Positions 34,706-47,320 of a DNA stretch of 64,000 nucleotides are shown here, piece by piece (the first letter of the stretch is position 1; every line of letters begins with the position of its first letter). Position numbers and translations under genes: made by a program. Origin of the DNA: Armillaria gallica (taxonomy: Eukaryota; Basidiomycota; Agaricomycetes; Agaricales; Physalacriaceae); contig JBANDB010000004.1 of assembly GCA_037576215.1 (NCBI GenBank), positions 3,534,001 through 3,598,000 on the forward strand, written 5' to 3'. Under the pieces are notes generated by a model. The model did no database searches, was not told where the DNA came from, and saw only the letters and a program-made list of their open reading frames with translations.

Positions 34706-36093
34706 ATGAGTGTCCAAGAACGCGAAGATGGTGTGTCAATAGTTCAAGTTGTCCCATGATTTCGTACTGACAAAATGGTCATAGACTCCAAAGTGAAACC
34801 CCTTGGAGTCATTGCTTTCAACACGTTGCAGGTGTTAGGTCTCGTCCTTCTGCTGGCTTTACTTGCACCCGCCCTATTTTCGTCGAACATCAAAAGGACA
34901 GCGACCTGGTTCGGAATGATTGTCTCCGGCATCATCTATTGCGCTTCTTACTTGATCTTGATGTTCATCGGGGGCAGGGCGGCTCAGAGCCGTCCACAGG
35001 AGTGTGTCTCTTCCAGGCTTGTCTGGTCCATTCAACTCCCATTTTGTAAGCATCCATGTTCTTTTTCCCAAGGCACCGCATACTCAATGGTGATTCCTAA
35101 GTGGTATTTCTTGCGCGCTTGGTTTTGTTATGGACGTCAGTGAATCATATGGTCACTGCTACTCTGCTGAAGAGAGCCCTAGTTGTCCGTGTCTTTCTTC
35201 TGTACGTTCTTGGGGAAAACCCCACCTCGAGTTACTCCGATTATTGTAAGCTTTGCGTTCGATTTTATATTACTCTGTGCTTAGATCTACCCAGCTTCTT
35301 GCATCATCGTCTCTCCTGTTCCTGATCGGTGTTTTGGAAACTCTTGCGGTATGTATATTCTTCAATCTTCATCGACCATACGACTGAGTTCTTTATCCAT
35401 AGATGGGCCTGGAGAACCGTAAAGATGTTCGACGCAATGGATCACACTTATACTGCCATATAACTACGCCGGAAATGTGAGTACCGATAACCCGTATCAT
35501 CTGTGAGCTCCCACATAATTGTTACGGACCTAGTATTTTTGTATTTTGTATCCTTGGAGTCATCATATCCTTCGCGACGATAATCGCTGAAGGTAAAAAA
35601 CGCTCCAATATTCGACGTTGCTCAAGTTCATGTCCGCTGACTTTGAAATGTAGTTGCCATGGTAGTCATTATGCGGAAGACTATAGTCAACCTCAGGCGT
35701 CAGTCCAGTTCCCCCAACATCGAGCTTCCGACATCTCTTCTTGTACGCTTGTTTTCATTTTCCGTGTGTATATGCTTTGTACTATGGTGAGCATCTACGA
35801 ATGTTAACTCCTTCGACTGAAGTAAATTCTATGAGAAAGCATCAACGTATTCTCCCTTGTTGGACCATCCAAGGGCAGCGCCCTTTCTGCGTGGTATTAT
35901 CTTCTGGATACTGGTGCGTGATTAAGAATGGCCAAATGTCCTGGAATACGACTTTCGAATCAGCGCCAATCGGTATGGTTGTGACTTTTGCCACCCAGAA
36001 AGTACGTCGCGTCGTATTTTTCTTCTTTGCTAATTTTGTCAACATTTATGCCGACAGGACATCTTGTACTTTTACTTTCGATCAGAATCCTGA
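34706..36093 (+). pseudogene. Multi-pass membrane protein, copy 1 (frameshifted)
   Basis: Exon 1 (34706-34730, MSVQERED) joins through a 54-nt intron to exon 2 at 34785 (DSKVKPLGVIAFNTLQ...LVLLLALLAPALF), followed by many short exons. The last gives VTFATQKDILYFYFRSES and a stop at 36093. The layout matches a mushroom-expanded family of about seven transmembrane helices ending F.TQ.DIL. Function is not established; the topology is receptor-like. Compared with the second copy at 55840, one base is missing after IGG near 34975, destroying the conserved P...CLFQACLVHSTP segment. It is therefore probably a pseudogene. Confidence 0.65.
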
Positions 36094-37020
36094 TGCCATG
36101 CAGCAGTGGTGAAAGATGACAGGTAACTACGTCGATGTTGGCAGAAACACGGTGCTCCGAAGGATGGGATAGAGTCCTCCTTCAGTTTTCAGCCCATGAG
36201 AGAGTAACCTGGTCGCAGCCAGATATGTGATGCCTTACAGTACCCAGGTACCTCCTACACGGTACTCGATAGCAGTTACATAGGTGAAGATTTGGCAGAC
36301 GATCCGATCCAGTCACTTGTTAGCCCACACAATATCGATGCTAGTCATCTATATCTAGCGAATTACGAGACGCATGAGCCTGTGTGCTACTCCAGCCAAA
36401 AAATTTCGAGTCCCTTCTCGACATTCAACAAGCATGATCAAAGCGTGATGGCAAGGTGACGCTTGGAAGGTCAAATCCGCAGGAGGAAATATGATGGCCA
36501 TTCCATACACGTAACAGGTCAAAGAGGAACAGTATTGAACTCATTTATATTCTTTTCGATATGATCGTTAGTAGACAAAGCAGCAGTTGTAGACTCCGCT
36601 CATCCGGCTATGTCGGCAGGATCGGCGGCACTTGAAGCTTGACAGAGTTTATGGTCCTATACAAGTAATCTTCCCCGGCAACGCTGACTTTTAACTTCAA
36701 TCCACAAATCTCGAATTCAGTGTCTCTTCCGGAGCTTAGACTTTTCATTGTATCGATATCCTGCTTACCGAGGGGAATGGAAATGTACCGCCCAGAAACT
36801 TTTAAATCCTGTCACGGTGTGTGTTCTATTATCTAAAGGACCAGTTTGGTAGAGGGAAAGTCAACCTGCGTTTCTTTTTTGGTTTTGACAAAGGTGTTGG
36901 TGTTGTTACCGGCACAAGGGGCTCATGGATTCTTCGTCACAGGCATCCTGGCGATGATCATTCCACTGATTTCTTTTTGTACTGGCACAAAGGCGAAGCC
37001 ATTAGTAAAGAGCCACTGGC
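36094..37020. other. No supported gene
   Basis: Spacer between the membrane-protein copy and the SET array. A frame at 36821-37063 overlaps the SET promoter and is not credible. Confidence 0.45.
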
Positions 37021-37074
37021 AACCGTCGCTGAGCGCAGATCTCCTTGGGAAAGCTTCTTTTAGACTATATAAGA
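37021..37074 (+). promoter_or_regulatory. SET-family promoter, copy at 37 kb
   Basis: Box AACCGTCGCTGAGCGCAGAT at 37021 followed by CTCC, and TATA box CTATATAAGA at 37065-37074, about 40 bp upstream of the ATG at 37115. The same box and TATA arrangement precedes the SET copies at 39494, 57967 and 59900. It was identified by comparing paralogues. Confidence 0.7.
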
Positions 37075-37114
37075 TACGAACCATCGATAGAGTCCCCCAT
37101 CGATTCCAACCGCC

Positions 37115-38895
37115 ATGAAGCGCGGTTTCTTGCTTACTGCGAAGGCGAAGCGCGAACCAGCGATTCCGACCAATACCTCCAAATCGGCAACAAAGAAGAC
37201 GACAAATTGCCCGAATCCACCTAAGTTTATTCAAGGCATGTCTCTCTTGCGCTCGCTCGCTTGAATCTATTCACTGAGCATTATATAGTTTCTGCAGATG
37301 AAATGCTAGACCATATGTCTTCAAGCATGAAAATGTCAAAGGGTACTGTTTCTCTATACTGTGTCTTGATGTCAAAGAGGTTAACGAATTATCGACAGAT
37401 GAACTCAATAAGGAGACCGAAAAGCTGGCGAGTGCATGGGGATTGACGGACGACGGTCTAAAAGGTATGTGTCGGTGTGCGTTGTACAGTATGCTGTCCT
37501 TACACCCCTTACCTAGCCATGGGCACGGTACCCGATGAGAATGATCCTGGTTCATTCAAAAAGGACGCGCCCCATGCGGACGACGAGACCTGGTGCAACG
37601 TGCAGGTTCCCTCCCCTGGAGGATGGTCCCAATGTTTGCTATCTGGCTATCTGAAGCGACGGCTTGAGCGTATCTCCGGTTTTCCTCGACCTCTGAAAGA
37701 GACGAAGGATAAAGCCTACGTCATCTCTTCTGCACCAGGCAAAGGGCTCGGCATGTTCGCAGCGCGCAAAATTAAGATGGGTGACCTCATCGCTGACGAG
37801 AGGCCTTTGATGGTTGTACCTCTTGCTCCCGTGGGACTAGCAGCGCCTCCTATACTACAAGGTATGACGAAGGAGGAGGTGAACCAAGCTATTCTGGATC
37901 ACTCAGAAGGGATTATGCGTCCTATTTTTGAGCGCATGCATGAGGAGAATCAGAAAGAATTTATGGAGCTTCATAATAGCCACCTCCATGACGGAAGTGG
38001 ACCAACCTTGGGCGTGATTCGGACGAATGGCTATGGCCTCGGTGATGAACTGAAAGACGAAACTAGTATGTCATCAAGTCTGCCGTTAATGATAGTTACT
38101 AACGCATGCTACGAATGGTAGAAAATGTGGAATTGGTATCCAAGTTGAGCACGGATGAAAGTAAGTCGTCCCTCACTCTTCTACATATACGGCTAACATT
38201 GGGTTACGAAGAACTGAAGAACACGATTGGCAAGTATACCAGCGTCTACAACACTCTATCCAGGGTAAATCACAGGTCAGACAGCGTCAAGTCTTTACAC
38301 AGTTTCCCGGCTCTGACGACCGTTTCAATGCAGTTGTTCCCCGAACGCCCTTCGCAAGTTCTACATGTCCTCATTCTCCATGCAGCTTCGCGCAGCTCGG
38401 GACATCGAGGAAGGCGAAGAAATTTTTACCGCTTACACGGACATTCTCCTGCCAGCTGCTGAAAGGGCGAAGGACCTTGCACCCTATGGCATCCAATGCA
38501 CCTGTCGGGCCTGCCTCGACTGCACTAAAAGTGATCCCATTCGCGTCGCTGTGAGCAACCGGAAAGCCGTGACCGTCCCGATGGTGCGAGAGGAGGGGGT
38601 GCGACCCGATGCCTGGATCGATCCTGCTGTCAAGACTCTGGCGAGGATAGAGGAGGAGGAGCTCCAAGGATCGCCGGCGTACCACAAGACGTTGTATCAG
38701 CTATACAATGCATACGTGAGCCAGAACGACGAGAAGAAGGCGCTGATGTACGGCGAGGAGTTATGGGTTGCTGCTTTGGCGGCTGGGGAAAAGCGGTACG
38801 ATACGTTTAGGAATGCAGAGCTGATGAGGAAGTCGCCGCAGTGGATGATGACGAAGATGACGAAGGGGATGCCTTTGTTGCAGATGTTTTTATGA
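37115..38895 (+). CDS. SET-domain protein, intact array member, 481 aa
   Basis: Seven exons: 37115-37235, 37298-37342, 37399-37464, 37517-38065, 38122-38160, 38212-38275 and 38334-38895. All phases agree, giving 481 aa. Intron 1 has a GC donor (G|GCATGT) instead of GT. Domain order: a short basic N-terminus (MKRGFLLTAKAKR), linker helices, GGWSQCLLSGYLKRRLE, the SET start GKGLGMFAARKIKMGDLI..ERP, an inserted helical segment, VNHSCSPN (Asn293-His294-Ser295-Cys296, split by the last intron), EEGEEIFTAYTDI, a post-SET Cys cluster (CTCRACLDC), and a C-terminal helical region (DEKKALMYGEELW). The catalytic and Cys motifs are complete, so it may be an active protein-lysine methyltransferase. The substrate is unknown. 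It is the only undamaged member of the local array. Confidence 0.88.
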
Positions 38896-39400
38896 AGACC
38901 TCTGGAACGAGACTACGCTGCAGTCCTAAAAATGTGTAAATTCAACATTTCTTGATTGACTGTCGCGAGCGAGCGAGTGGTTCAGTCTAGGCTCATTTCT
39001 GGTTCCTTCGCGGAGTGTTTGCACGAATATTATAGCGAGTGACGCGACGGCATGGGCGGGCCGGCGGAACTTCGAACTTCGACGCTCCAAGTCCACCAGA
39101 GCTTCTCCAGTATTCCCCCCGCATTTCCTCCTCTAATCATGATTTTGATTATTCGTAGACTTTTTCGTGCCCTATCGACATCCTATTCCCGGGATCGATG
39201 AAAATTATTTCTGGCTTGAGTGATTGACTTTCGACACCCTCCTAGTAGAATTCATCGAATTGGCACTGAGGTTGTCAAAGGTCGGATTGCCTCTACAGTC
39301 CTCGTCTTTATGCGTTTATATTCTTCTTCAGATGCTTTGAAATCGCCGATGTCATTTCTTGACTAGCCCAAAGCGATCCGTGAACAAAGGTTAATGATAT
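38896..39400. other. Intergenic within SET array
   Basis: Spacer between two tandem SET genes, containing the 3' flank of the first. Nothing else was recognised. Confidence 0.5.
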
Positions 39401-39455
39401 CCGTTGCCGAGCGCAGATCTCTTTAGACAGGCAGGCTTCTTTTGGACTATATAAG
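39401..39455 (+). promoter_or_regulatory. SET-family promoter, copy at 39 kb
   Basis: CCGTTGCCGAGCGCAGATCT at 39401-39420 and CTATATAAG at 39447-39455, with the ATG at 39494. Box-to-TATA spacing is about the same as in the 37-kb copy. Confidence 0.7.
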
Positions 39456-39493
39456 AACCAGGCATCGATGAAGCTCCTTCGATACCAACCACC

Positions 39494-41272
39494 ATGAAGC
39501 GCGGTTTCCTCACTACTGCAAAGGCCAAGCGCCAGCTTTCTGCCTTGAATCCCGAGAACACCGAGAAACCGACGAATTTGCCAGCTGGCTCGGTGGATGA
39601 CTTGAAAGACCTGAAAGTCGTCGATGGCATGTCGTGCATGTCGTTCCTGTGTACTGCATCGCTGAATGAATGTTATACAGTTTCTCAAGAAAAGTTTCTG
39701 GACCGTATGGTGGAAGGTAAAGGCATTACAAAAGGTATTTCTCTGATGTCGCCCCAGAGTGTTGGTGAGGCTGATGAACCGTTTACAGAGCAGCTGAAGA
39801 AGAAAGCCGCTCCGGTGATGGACACGATTGGATACACTGACGAAGACTTCGAAAAAGGTAAATGCCTGTGTGATGCCTGTGATACCGGCCTTAACCGACT
39901 CTACATTAGCTTCTACCTCAGCGCCCGACGACGATGATGGTACCTTTGTAAATACGCCTCATGAGCACGACGATCTTTCGCACCACGTGCAGGTCCCCTT
40001 CCCTGGCGGGTGGACGCAATGCTTGATATCTGGATATCTTAACCGACAACTCAAGCACATCTCCGGGTTCCCACGGCCTATAAAGCAGACGGGCGACAAG
40101 GTCTATCGTATCTCTTCGTCCCCGGGTCATGGGTTAGGCATGTTCGCGACGCGCAAAATCAAGATGGGCGACCTCATCGTCGACGAGAGGCCTTTGATGG
40201 TTGTGTCTCTGTCACCCAATGGTGTACCAGTGATCGGTATGAAAGAAGGCCTCACGCCGGAGGAAAAACATCAGTATCTTCTGTACCAATCCGAGGGTGT
40301 CGTGTATTCTGTCTTTGTGCGAATGTCCGAGGAGAGTAAGAAGGTGTTTAAGGGTCTCCATAACAGTCATTTGCACGATGGGACGGGTCCGCTATTGGGT
40401 GTGGTTCGCACGAATGGATACGGCCTTGAGGATGACCTCAAGGATGAAACTAGTAGGTTGCCACCCTTGTTGAAGATCATTTCTGACACATCTTACTCAA
40501 CGATAGAAGAGACAGAAAAGTTATTAGAGTCGACCCCGGACGATTGTGGGTTTGTCTGCAATCTTTCTGTACCTAGCTAACCGTGACGAGTAGTGAAGTG
40601 CAAAGTTGGCCGTTATACCAGCGTCTTCAAAGATCTTTCGAGGATCAACCACAGGTTAGAAACTCTTCCTTAGCTCGACTGTCCTAGCACTAACGCCATC
40701 ATGACAATCTAGCTGTTCGCCAAATACCCATCGCAAGTTCTACATGACCTCCTTCTCTATGCAGCTTCGCGCAGCTCGAGACATCGAAGAAGGCGAGGAG
40801 ATTTTTACTAATTACACTGGTATTCTGCGGCCAGCTGGGAGCGCGCGGAAGATCTCGGGATCTATGGCATCAAGTGCACCTGCCGCGCCTGTCTCGACCC
40901 CGCCAAGAGCGACCCTATCCGCGCTGCCGTCCTGAACCGCCCTTGCGTGACTGTTCCGAAAATGCGAGAAGCGGGAGCGCGCCCGGATGCCTGGATCGAT
41001 CCTGCGGTACAGACTTTGACGAGGATCAAGAGGAAGGGTTGGAGGGATCGGAAGAGTATTACAAAACGCTGCACCAGTTGTACAACGCGTATATGCACCA
41101 GAACGACGAGAAGAAGGCGCTGATGTACGGGGAGAAGCTGTGGATGGCTAATCTGGCTGCGGGGGAGAAACGCTACGATGCGTTCAGGAAGGTAGAGATC
41201 ATGAAGAAATCGCCTCAGTGGATCATGGCGAAAAAAACGGGAGGGTTACCTGTGGTACGGTCGTTCAGCTGA
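39494..41272 (+). pseudogene. SET-domain array member with two 1-base deletions
   Basis: Same exon layout as the 37-kb gene: MKRGFLTTAKAKR start, a GC-AG first intron (GATG|GCATGT), GHGLGMFATRKIKMGDLIV, INHSCSPN split by an intron, and EEGEEIFTNYTGI. After ILRPA the frame shifts near 40836 (one base missing compared with the intact paralogue), and again near 41027 (one base missing between TRI and EEGLEG). The three phases together still read the whole post-SET and C-terminal region, ending at 41272. Either the gene died recently or two bases were lost in the assembly. Without the post-SET Cys cluster the enzyme would not be expected to work. Confidence 0.75.
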
Positions 41273-42247
41273 GGCATGTCGCAACACATACACATCGATC
41301 GTTCTTTGGATAACTGCAGATATCACGGTGGCGACTCCGGCCTTTACACATATTCTGCATTGTACTTAGCTTCATTTATAAGAGCAAGGCTATGTAAACG
41401 GATGTTCTCCCTTGACGCTGGCCAACAATGAAAGTATTATCCAAGTCAAAGTATCGTCAATTTCTCGAAGAATTTAATGGGCTTAGGCAGCACCCATCAC
41501 TAGAGAGGACCAGCGACTTAGGCACCGCACGATATTCAATTCATCCTTTATAGCTTGGGAGCTATCGATATCGATCGTTCCCACTAGTCTTTGAACGAAG
41601 CTATAACAGAGACCTGAACCCTATAATTCCTGATGCCGAAACCGTTGGGCCCGGCTCATAAAGGGATGGTCGACAGCTAATGTTGGTTATGCTGGCCTCG
41701 TTCCTTGGGACTATCGTGAACGGAGCGATGTTTGGGGTAAGTACTCACGAGCTACGGTCACGAAGGCCTCCATCGTTTTAGTAATTCTTCGCAATACGTA
41801 CATGATCGAATGAGAACAAATGGGGACATTTTCCAGAGATACCAAGTCAAATACCCGGAGAATATCCAGGAAGAACTTAGCGAAGCAATTAAGGACAACG
41901 ATATCATCAGATCTGCAGGCAGCAGGATGATTACAATAAGTTCAGAGGCCCGACCTTGCAAGTTCAACCAAGTGGCGACTTGCCCAAAATAACTCGATCT
42001 CCACAACAAAAAATTCACAAGTACAATGGATTATATACTTTGTCCGCGGGTTCTCTAAATGGCAGGGTGTTTGTCAAAGAAGTATGTGTGGCAAGGGAAT
42101 AATGAGAAGTCACCATCCGGGCGCGGCATTGTCCGTGATGACAGACGCCACACGACCACGTGCCATTCACAAGTTTACTTTGCCCTACCTTGCCACTACC
42201 TACATTGGGCTCACTATTGTTCTACGCGACCTTAAAAACGCGTCAAA
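41273..42247. other. Intergenic
   Basis: No coding exon or repeat was recognised. It contains the promoter of the FunK1 kinase gene. Short frames at 41758-42018 lack motifs. Confidence 0.45.
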
Positions 42248-44965
42248 ATGGCCGCCGCTATATTCTTCCTTGACCCCCTTCTCTCGTTCTACCCCTCTCA
42301 GTTTTTTCCCAACATTACTATGTCTTCGAGTGTTGCGGATGATGGCACTGCTCTGCCCCCCTCCCCAGGGAGGAAAACTCCACCGAACGGATCTCGCGCC
42401 CAACGGATACTCTCCACTGTGCAGAGCACTCCACTTAGCAATCACGCCCCAACCGTTAATCCCGCAACCAAGGCGGATCACCATGTCGGCCATTTCGATC
42501 GATACATTGAAGAAGATCTCAGAGAACGTGTTTTCATCCACGCCGAACACTTCTTCCCAACCATTCTCCATCTTCCTCGTGACTGGAAGACCAACGACGA
42601 GATAAAGAAGCAGATGAAGACGATCAGAGACAACCCTGTATTCAAACAGCATATGCAGACCTACGTCGCCTTATGCGACGAGACCAAACCTGGGGAAAAG
42701 TCGTTCTACCATCCCTACGGCGTGATGTGTAATAGCGCGTTCGACGTTCTAGGTGCCACCGACAATTCTGGACTGGGAATCTATCGACAAGACGCGAAGC
42801 CGGTGCTTGGCAGCGAGGAAAAGAATGTCCCTGATACCTTGGGTGTTCTTTGCGCCATGTTCACCAGCTCAGGAAACATTGTCGATCAAATGAAGGACAA
42901 TGGGCCCAAGCATAACTTTTCTTGGGCGCAGGCAATGCATTGGCAGGAATTCAAGCCCAAACTGTCCTTCCTCGACGAGGGGACCGATGCTAAGTACAGA
43001 GTTCTGTCAGATGGTGAGTGTCATCTTTTCTTCTGACATTCTTCTGGCTAACCGCTCCACTCAGCTGGTAAGGATCCTCGGGGCGAAGTGCGAGGTAAAA
43101 CCACTGTACACCGCGACCCTGGTAGCATTCTGCCCCCTGTCATATCGTCGCGTCTGGGATCCACCTCAAAGAAGCGTCGCTCTCAAAAGGAACCTCCTCA
43201 TGCCTCCAAGCATGCTCGCTCTGGGACAACGCCTGACGTTTCGGATGCCAGGAATAGGTCGGAAAATTCGACGGCCCTCAGCTCTCTCAGAGAAGGAGTC
43301 ACTGCAGTAGACGAACCGACAACGGAAGAAGAAGATCAATCCCAGGCTCGCCGTAAAACGATAGTCCAATGTGGCCGTTACGCCCTCGAGATTCTGTCCA
43401 GCGCCGGCTTTCGCACTCACTGTATTGGTGCTCTCGTTACGGTGGGACGTATACAACTCCTCTACTATGATCGCTCCATCATCATAGTCTGCAAACCGAT
43501 TGATATGTTCAAATCGGTAAAAACATCTGAGACAACTACCACAGTGATAACGGACGAGTTCGGCGCATTGCTTATCGGATTGGGTCGACTTACACTCAAG
43601 CAGCGGGGCATCCAAGAACAATTTTGCGTTGACAGGGCGCTCATCGAGAACTACGAAACGTACATGAAAAGATGTGTAAAGGATGGGGGAGCTTTCGATC
43701 AGAGAGATATCTTCAAAGGAGTGAAGTTTCCGCTCAAGCTGAAGTTGAATAAAGGTGATGAAGAGGTTGAAGTTGAGGTCACCCTTGGACGGATTATATC
43801 ACGCCAGCCTGCCATCATCGGTCGCCACACTTGCGTTGTCGAGGCTAAATCGGACCACAGGGGGTGGAAGGGTAAAGAACTGGTCATCAAGATCAGCTGG
43901 CCTGCCGTCGAACGAAAATCGGAAGCCGACCTGGTCAAGATAGCCAGGGAGAAAGCACGGACGATGAAGACAGGGAAGAAGCCGGACTGGGCCCTAGAAC
44001 ATTTGCCCGACATTCTCCTTTGTCAGGACTTTGGCTACGACGCAGATTCTACTCAGGCAAATATCGCGGCTTTCTGCAAAACGGCAAAGTATGCAGAGAA
44101 TGAGACGATCGATTACGAACGCCGCGTCTGCCGCATCATGGTCCAGGAGAGGCTGTATCCTCTCGATGAACTCCGGACGGTTGAAGAGTACGCTCAAGTC
44201 TTTTTCGACATTTTGCAAAGTGCGTATCCCGTTCTCACTTCTAAATTACCATTTCTGATTCGAGCCGCAGTTCACAAATGGTTGTATGATCACCCGAGGA
44301 TCATCCACCGGGACGTTAGTCCAGGGAATATCATGTGGCGCCGAACCATCGACGGTCATGTACGCGGCGTTCTCAACGATTTCGACTTGTCCTCCTTACG
44401 AGATGTTCCTGGCGCTTCCTCGTTCCAGCGTACCGGCACTCTTCCCTACATGGCGTATGAACTCCTCATCAACCACGAAAACGGTAACCCGCCTAAACAT
44501 CTGTATCGGCACGATGTGGAGTCCATCTTCTATGTCATTCTCCTGCGCTGTTGTCGTTACGAGGTCGTGACTACGCAAAAATCTTCCGATCGCGAGATCT
44601 CGCCATGCACGACGCAGATTGTCCGTTCCCAATTCGACCACTGGTACACACTCGGCCGGCAGGAATTGAGTGAGAAGAAAACACTTTTCTTCGTGCGAAA
44701 TCGCCCCACACCTCCGCTGAACAGTGGTTTCACCAACTTTCAGCCTTGGATCCGCGAACTTCATAAACTGTTCAAGAAAGGATTCAATTCTCAGGAGACA
44801 CATGGCCTTTACGAAGAGGAAGGAGAGGAAGGAGAGGAAAAGGAGCCCTTTGACAATGAAACTCTTGGGGGTCGGGTTTCTTACTCAGCCATCCTCAACA
44901 CTTGTGCCAAGTTCGCTGGTTCGTCCCTTGTAGTACGCAACGACCAGCTCGAAGTAGCTGTTTAG
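42248..44965 (+). CDS. FunK1-type protein kinase, 888 aa
   Basis: Two exons, 42248-43013 and 43065-44965, with a 51-nt GT-AG intron and an intact joined frame. The first ATG (MAAAIFF) has a good context; MSSSVADDG at 42320 is an alternative start giving 864 aa. The N-terminal half is the FunK1-specific region (HFFPTILHLPRDW; FSWAQAMHWQEFKPKL; GRYALEILSSAGFRTHCIG). The kinase part shows a VIKISW strand (Lys about 529), the catalytic loop HRDVSPGNIM (about 670), NDFDLSS in place of the usual DFG (about 693), GTLPYMAYELL, and RHDVESIFYV in place of the APE/DxW region. These are the hallmarks of the fungal FunK1 family, expanded in multicellular fungi and of unknown substrate. The C-terminus carries an acidic EEEGEEGEEKE stretch. 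Confidence 0.9.
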
Positions 44966-45181
44966 TAACGAAGTCGTCGCTGTCATATCCAACGACCCAT
45001 GTCTGTAGCTTTCATGTATTTTCGTCCCGATTATATATCTTGAACTTCTTTGCGACACCGTGACAGTTTAGGGTCTTCGAGGATTGAAAACTCAACAATT
45101 GGTCGCGCAATGGACATTGACCGTAAGTTCAATTGGTGCGTTCAGCATCAAACTCAATCCTACCTGGGATCCAAGACGTTC

Positions 45182-45306
45182 GATCAATTGTACACAGAGG
45201 CTAACATGCACGAAGAAAATAAGACGCTGATGTATGGGAAGTAGCTACCGATGGCTACTCTGGCTGCTAGGTATAAGTGTCAGGAGACATTCAGGAATCC
45301 ATAGGT
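45182..45306 (+). pseudogene. SET-family C-terminal fragment
   Basis: Reads DQLYTEANMHEENKTLMYGK, a stop, then LPMATLAARY...FRNP. This corresponds to the C-terminal QLYNAY..QNDEKKALMYGE.LW.A.LAAGEKRY...FRN of the SET genes, with a stop codon in the middle. A 5'- and 3'-truncated relic. Confidence 0.65.
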
Positions 45307-45822
45307 TAACTATAAATAATTTGGCTCGGGGATGATGATGAGTGTGGCACCGGTAGTGCCACGATTGTTCATCCGAGGTAATTTAGCAGTTTAGAATTTT
45401 CGCTGGCGCGCAGCGACCATCAAAGGAAAACTTTCTCTAAAGTTGAGTCTGGTGGGAACAGGCCAAGCATGATGATCAAATATTGTCGAAGGATGTACAT
45501 TGTACAGTACAATGATATCGATGTGCACATCTGACGTTATACCTAGCCATGGTAGGAATTAGGGCGGGACTTCGGGAAACTTGCTAGTCAAGGGAAAGGG
45601 GTATGAAAAGCATGCCTCACCCGAAAACTTGCCTTGCGGTGCATCTCGACTTTGAGCGCCCTGCCGTGGGTTAAGGAGGCGGTGGTGTAGAAAACAGCCC
45701 GTTCACATTCAGCCATGCAGGAAACCTTAGTATCAATACAATCATTCTCTTATCTATGCTTCATTAGCACCGTACATAGGCCAAAAACCACGTCCACTCA
45801 CCGTTCTTTGCCCATCTTCGTT
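45307..45822. other. Intergenic
   Basis: No gene or repeat recognised. It is the 3' flank of the small minus-strand gene that follows. Confidence 0.45.
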
Positions 45823-46122
45823 TTACATATCTTTCCCGGCCCTCACCAGTTTCAGTTTGTCCTCCGGCACGCCATACCGCTGCATGAATTCCGCGATAAC
45901 ATCTTTACTAACGAGGAATCCAAATCCTCCTAGTGCCCCGGTGTGCAAATTGAAGTAGCCAAGCCCCAAAGCGTCGAGTTTCTCAGCAGTATCATTTACC
46001 GCTTCAGAGGCGCCTTTCTTCCATCTGAGCCTCTGGTCCACAACAGAGAGGAAATAGCCTGTGACATGGTCGGTACCATACGCGATTTCGATGTCACCCT
46101 GTTTGATGGTGTAGCGGGTCAT
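45823..46122 (-). CDS. Small conserved-looking hypothetical protein, 99 aa
   Basis: Begins at the internal ATG MTRYTIKQGDIEIAYGTDHV rather than the longer open frame, because the sequence before it is low-quality. Intact single exon: GYFLSVVDQRLRW, NLHTGALGGFGFLVSKDVI and FMQRYGVPEDKLKL. I recall similar short proteins (YxIxxGDxExAYGxDHxTGYFLSV) in other basidiomycetes, all of unknown function; that memory could not be checked here. No signal peptide or membrane helix. It stands alone between the kinase and the hAT element. Confidence 0.65.
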   Translation of the reverse strand: MTRYTIKQGDIEIAYGTDHVTGYFLSVVDQRLRWKKGASEAVNDTAEKLDALGLGYFNLHTGALGGFGFLVSKDVIAEFMQRYGVPEDKLKLVRAGKDM

Positions 46123-47237
46123 GATTTCTGGGAGGGGTTCAGCCAAGCGAGCGATCGAGAAGGAGTGGGACTGACCTTGAGTGAGGGGAAGAAAGGTGGG
46201 GGAAAGATCACATCGAAGCATCATTTATGGTGGCCCAGGCCAATCAGTTCCCATAGTACGAATCCTCCCTAGGCCCCGCTGTAATGAAGTTCCATAGGCG
46301 CTCGGGACGGTCAGGACTGGCGATCAATACCAAATGAGAAGTATGCTACGTCCAAGGCATTCAATTCGGTATGTTCCGGCGGCCTCGAGAAACACATGAG
46401 TGCGAGGTGTCAGGCCGCACCAGTTTCCAAAAGTCAGTGAACCGGCGACTCGGATGTTAGGCGCTGCATGATGCTGACCAATTCATCAGGAAAGTCCCCT
46501 TCATGGCTTGGGAAACGTTATCCGTGGATTGACCGAGAATAGACCATCTTACAGGCGGATGCCCTGCTCAACGCCGTATAACTTTGGATGTCGAGCAAGA
46601 TAAGACCTCCTGTGGACATAGAAATGTCTGCGATTACATGGACTACTGATATTGGTCTCTATAGTGACACAGTTACAATGATACTGGGAGAAGGAAGGAT
46701 CAGTAGATGTATGGACGTAGAGTCATACTGTCCCTCACCTCCGAGTTCGCAAAATGTCGTTTTGTTTCTCCTTACTTTTCTGCCGTCGGAAGACGGCGTT
46801 GCTTACAGGTAGGATATGCAGTGCATAGGCACCAACTCTCGCTACCCTCCCTTTTGAATTATATTCCCAGGATACTACTAAGCCTGAATATTTGATGAAG
46901 TTCCGAGTCGAAAAACGCAGTATCAACTTGACGACACTACATCTGTCGGCCTCGCAAGTCCAGATATCAGCTCCAATAGTTGTCGTCGGTTATTGTCCCA
47001 ATGATATTTTGTATGCTGAGTCAGTTTTGACACCAAGAATAGCATTCAATCGCTGGTCAAGAAGTATCAATTTCAGTGCGTACGATGTTGCGCCCTTTTT
47101 ACCACCGCTCTCCTCTGATCCAATAATGTTTATTTCTTTGGTCAGAACTTGTATGATGACGCTACAAAAAGGAAAGTCACCGTCCTGTTTTCGGAGTGAG
47201 CGTATACATTCGAGACTGACCGAGAACTCAGAACTTC
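46123..47237. other. No supported gene
   Basis: Frames on both strands lack motifs; those ending after 47238 run into the repeat that flanks the hAT element. Confidence 0.4.
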
Positions 47238-47320
47238 GAGTGACATCGTTAAGTAGCCGACTCGGAGCAGGGCGGCTTGACCACGTGTCCGTCGGCAACC
47301 TGGTCGCCACTGTTACGTTC
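47238..47320 (+). repeat. hAT-flanking repeat unit (left copy)
   Basis: About 80 bp (GTTAAGTAGCCGACTC ... CCGTCGGCAACCTG ... TTACGTTC) that also occurs at about 50024-50113 on the other side of the hAT element in the same orientation. It appears to be the pre-existing repeat into which hAT inserted. Confidence 0.65.
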
